Below, piece after piece: positions 63,961 to 64,000 of a DNA stretch of 64,000 bases. Origin of the DNA: an uncultured Rhodocyclaceae bacterium (GTDB lineage: Bacteria; Pseudomonadota; Gammaproteobacteria; Burkholderiales; Rhodocyclaceae); NCBI GenBank assembly GCA_907163075.1, contig CAJQTY010000001.1, positions 310,001 through 374,000 on the forward strand, read 5' to 3'. Each line of letters opens with the position of its first letter. Within the stretch, counting starts at the first letter, position 1. Below the pieces are notes generated by a model. That model had not been told where the DNA came from, did no database searches, and was given only the letters and a program-made list of their open reading frames with translations. A program made the position numbers and the translations under genes.

Positions 63961-64000
63961 GGCACGAGACTCTGCGTGTTAGCTGAACGAAAAGTTCAAG

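Overview
The window looks like chromosome from a GC-rich betaproteobacterium, most likely of the Rhodocyclales (Dechloromonas / Propionivibrio / Accumulibacter-like). This is an inference from gene order and protein style, not from a database search. The main evidence is one long minus-strand block whose order is typical of that group: leuC - entericidin - leuD - leuB - asd - fimV - (EcfT-like) - truA - trpF - trpB - trpA - accD - folC - SPOR/dedD - cvpA - purF - metZ. It runs from about 24.2 kb down to 5.7 kb. Many genes in it overlap by a few bases or nearly touch.

Layout. 0-5.7 kb: start of a solute-binding protein, a bifunctional NAD(P)H-hydrate repair enzyme (nnr), an IS1182-family element inserted exactly at the nnr stop codon, a secreted L-asparaginase and a small membrane protein. 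5.7-24.2 kb: the amino-acid, purine, folate and cell-envelope block. 24.2-31.8 kb: M48 lipoprotein protease, MFS transporter, YdcH-like protein, chorismate synthase, a Do-type periplasmic protease with a PmrA/QseB-like box upstream, SOS-controlled dinB, and thpR. 31.8-37.8 kb: a signalling area with a PAS-GGDEF-hemerythrin protein plus a FIST sensor, a QseBC/PmrAB-like two-component pair, and an AraC-MGMT (Ada-like) repair protein coupled to a relic of an EamA transporter. 37.8-48.3 kb: an accessory region of looser coding density. It holds dispersed repeats, unknown secreted proteins, an ECF sigma / membrane anti-sigma-like / exported TPR-CHAT protease cassette, an IS1634-family element, a lipoprotein gene that has lost its start, and a decayed remnant of a type III restriction subunit. 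48.3-50.6 kb: ilvB-ilvN preceded by a promoter, a Val-rich leader peptide and a rho-independent attenuator. 50.8-55.3 kb: two small envelope proteins, aminopeptidase N and thiol peroxidase.

55.5-64 kb: an eight-gene minus-strand operon encoding a GntR/FCD regulator, an NCS2-like permease, a gamma-glutamylcyclotransferase-like protein, an isochorismatase/biuret-hydrolase-like enzyme, and DUF2877, FdrA and DUF1116 proteins with a carbamate kinase. The last four match the AllH-AllF-AllG-AllK (oxamate carbamoyltransferase plus carbamate kinase) set of E. coli allantoin fermentation, but the surrounding enzymes differ. The operon therefore looks like an energy-conserving carbamoyl-phosphate pathway for a ureido or nucleobase-derived substrate that is not yet defined. 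I consider this operon and the ECF-CHAT cassette the best candidates for undescribed biology.
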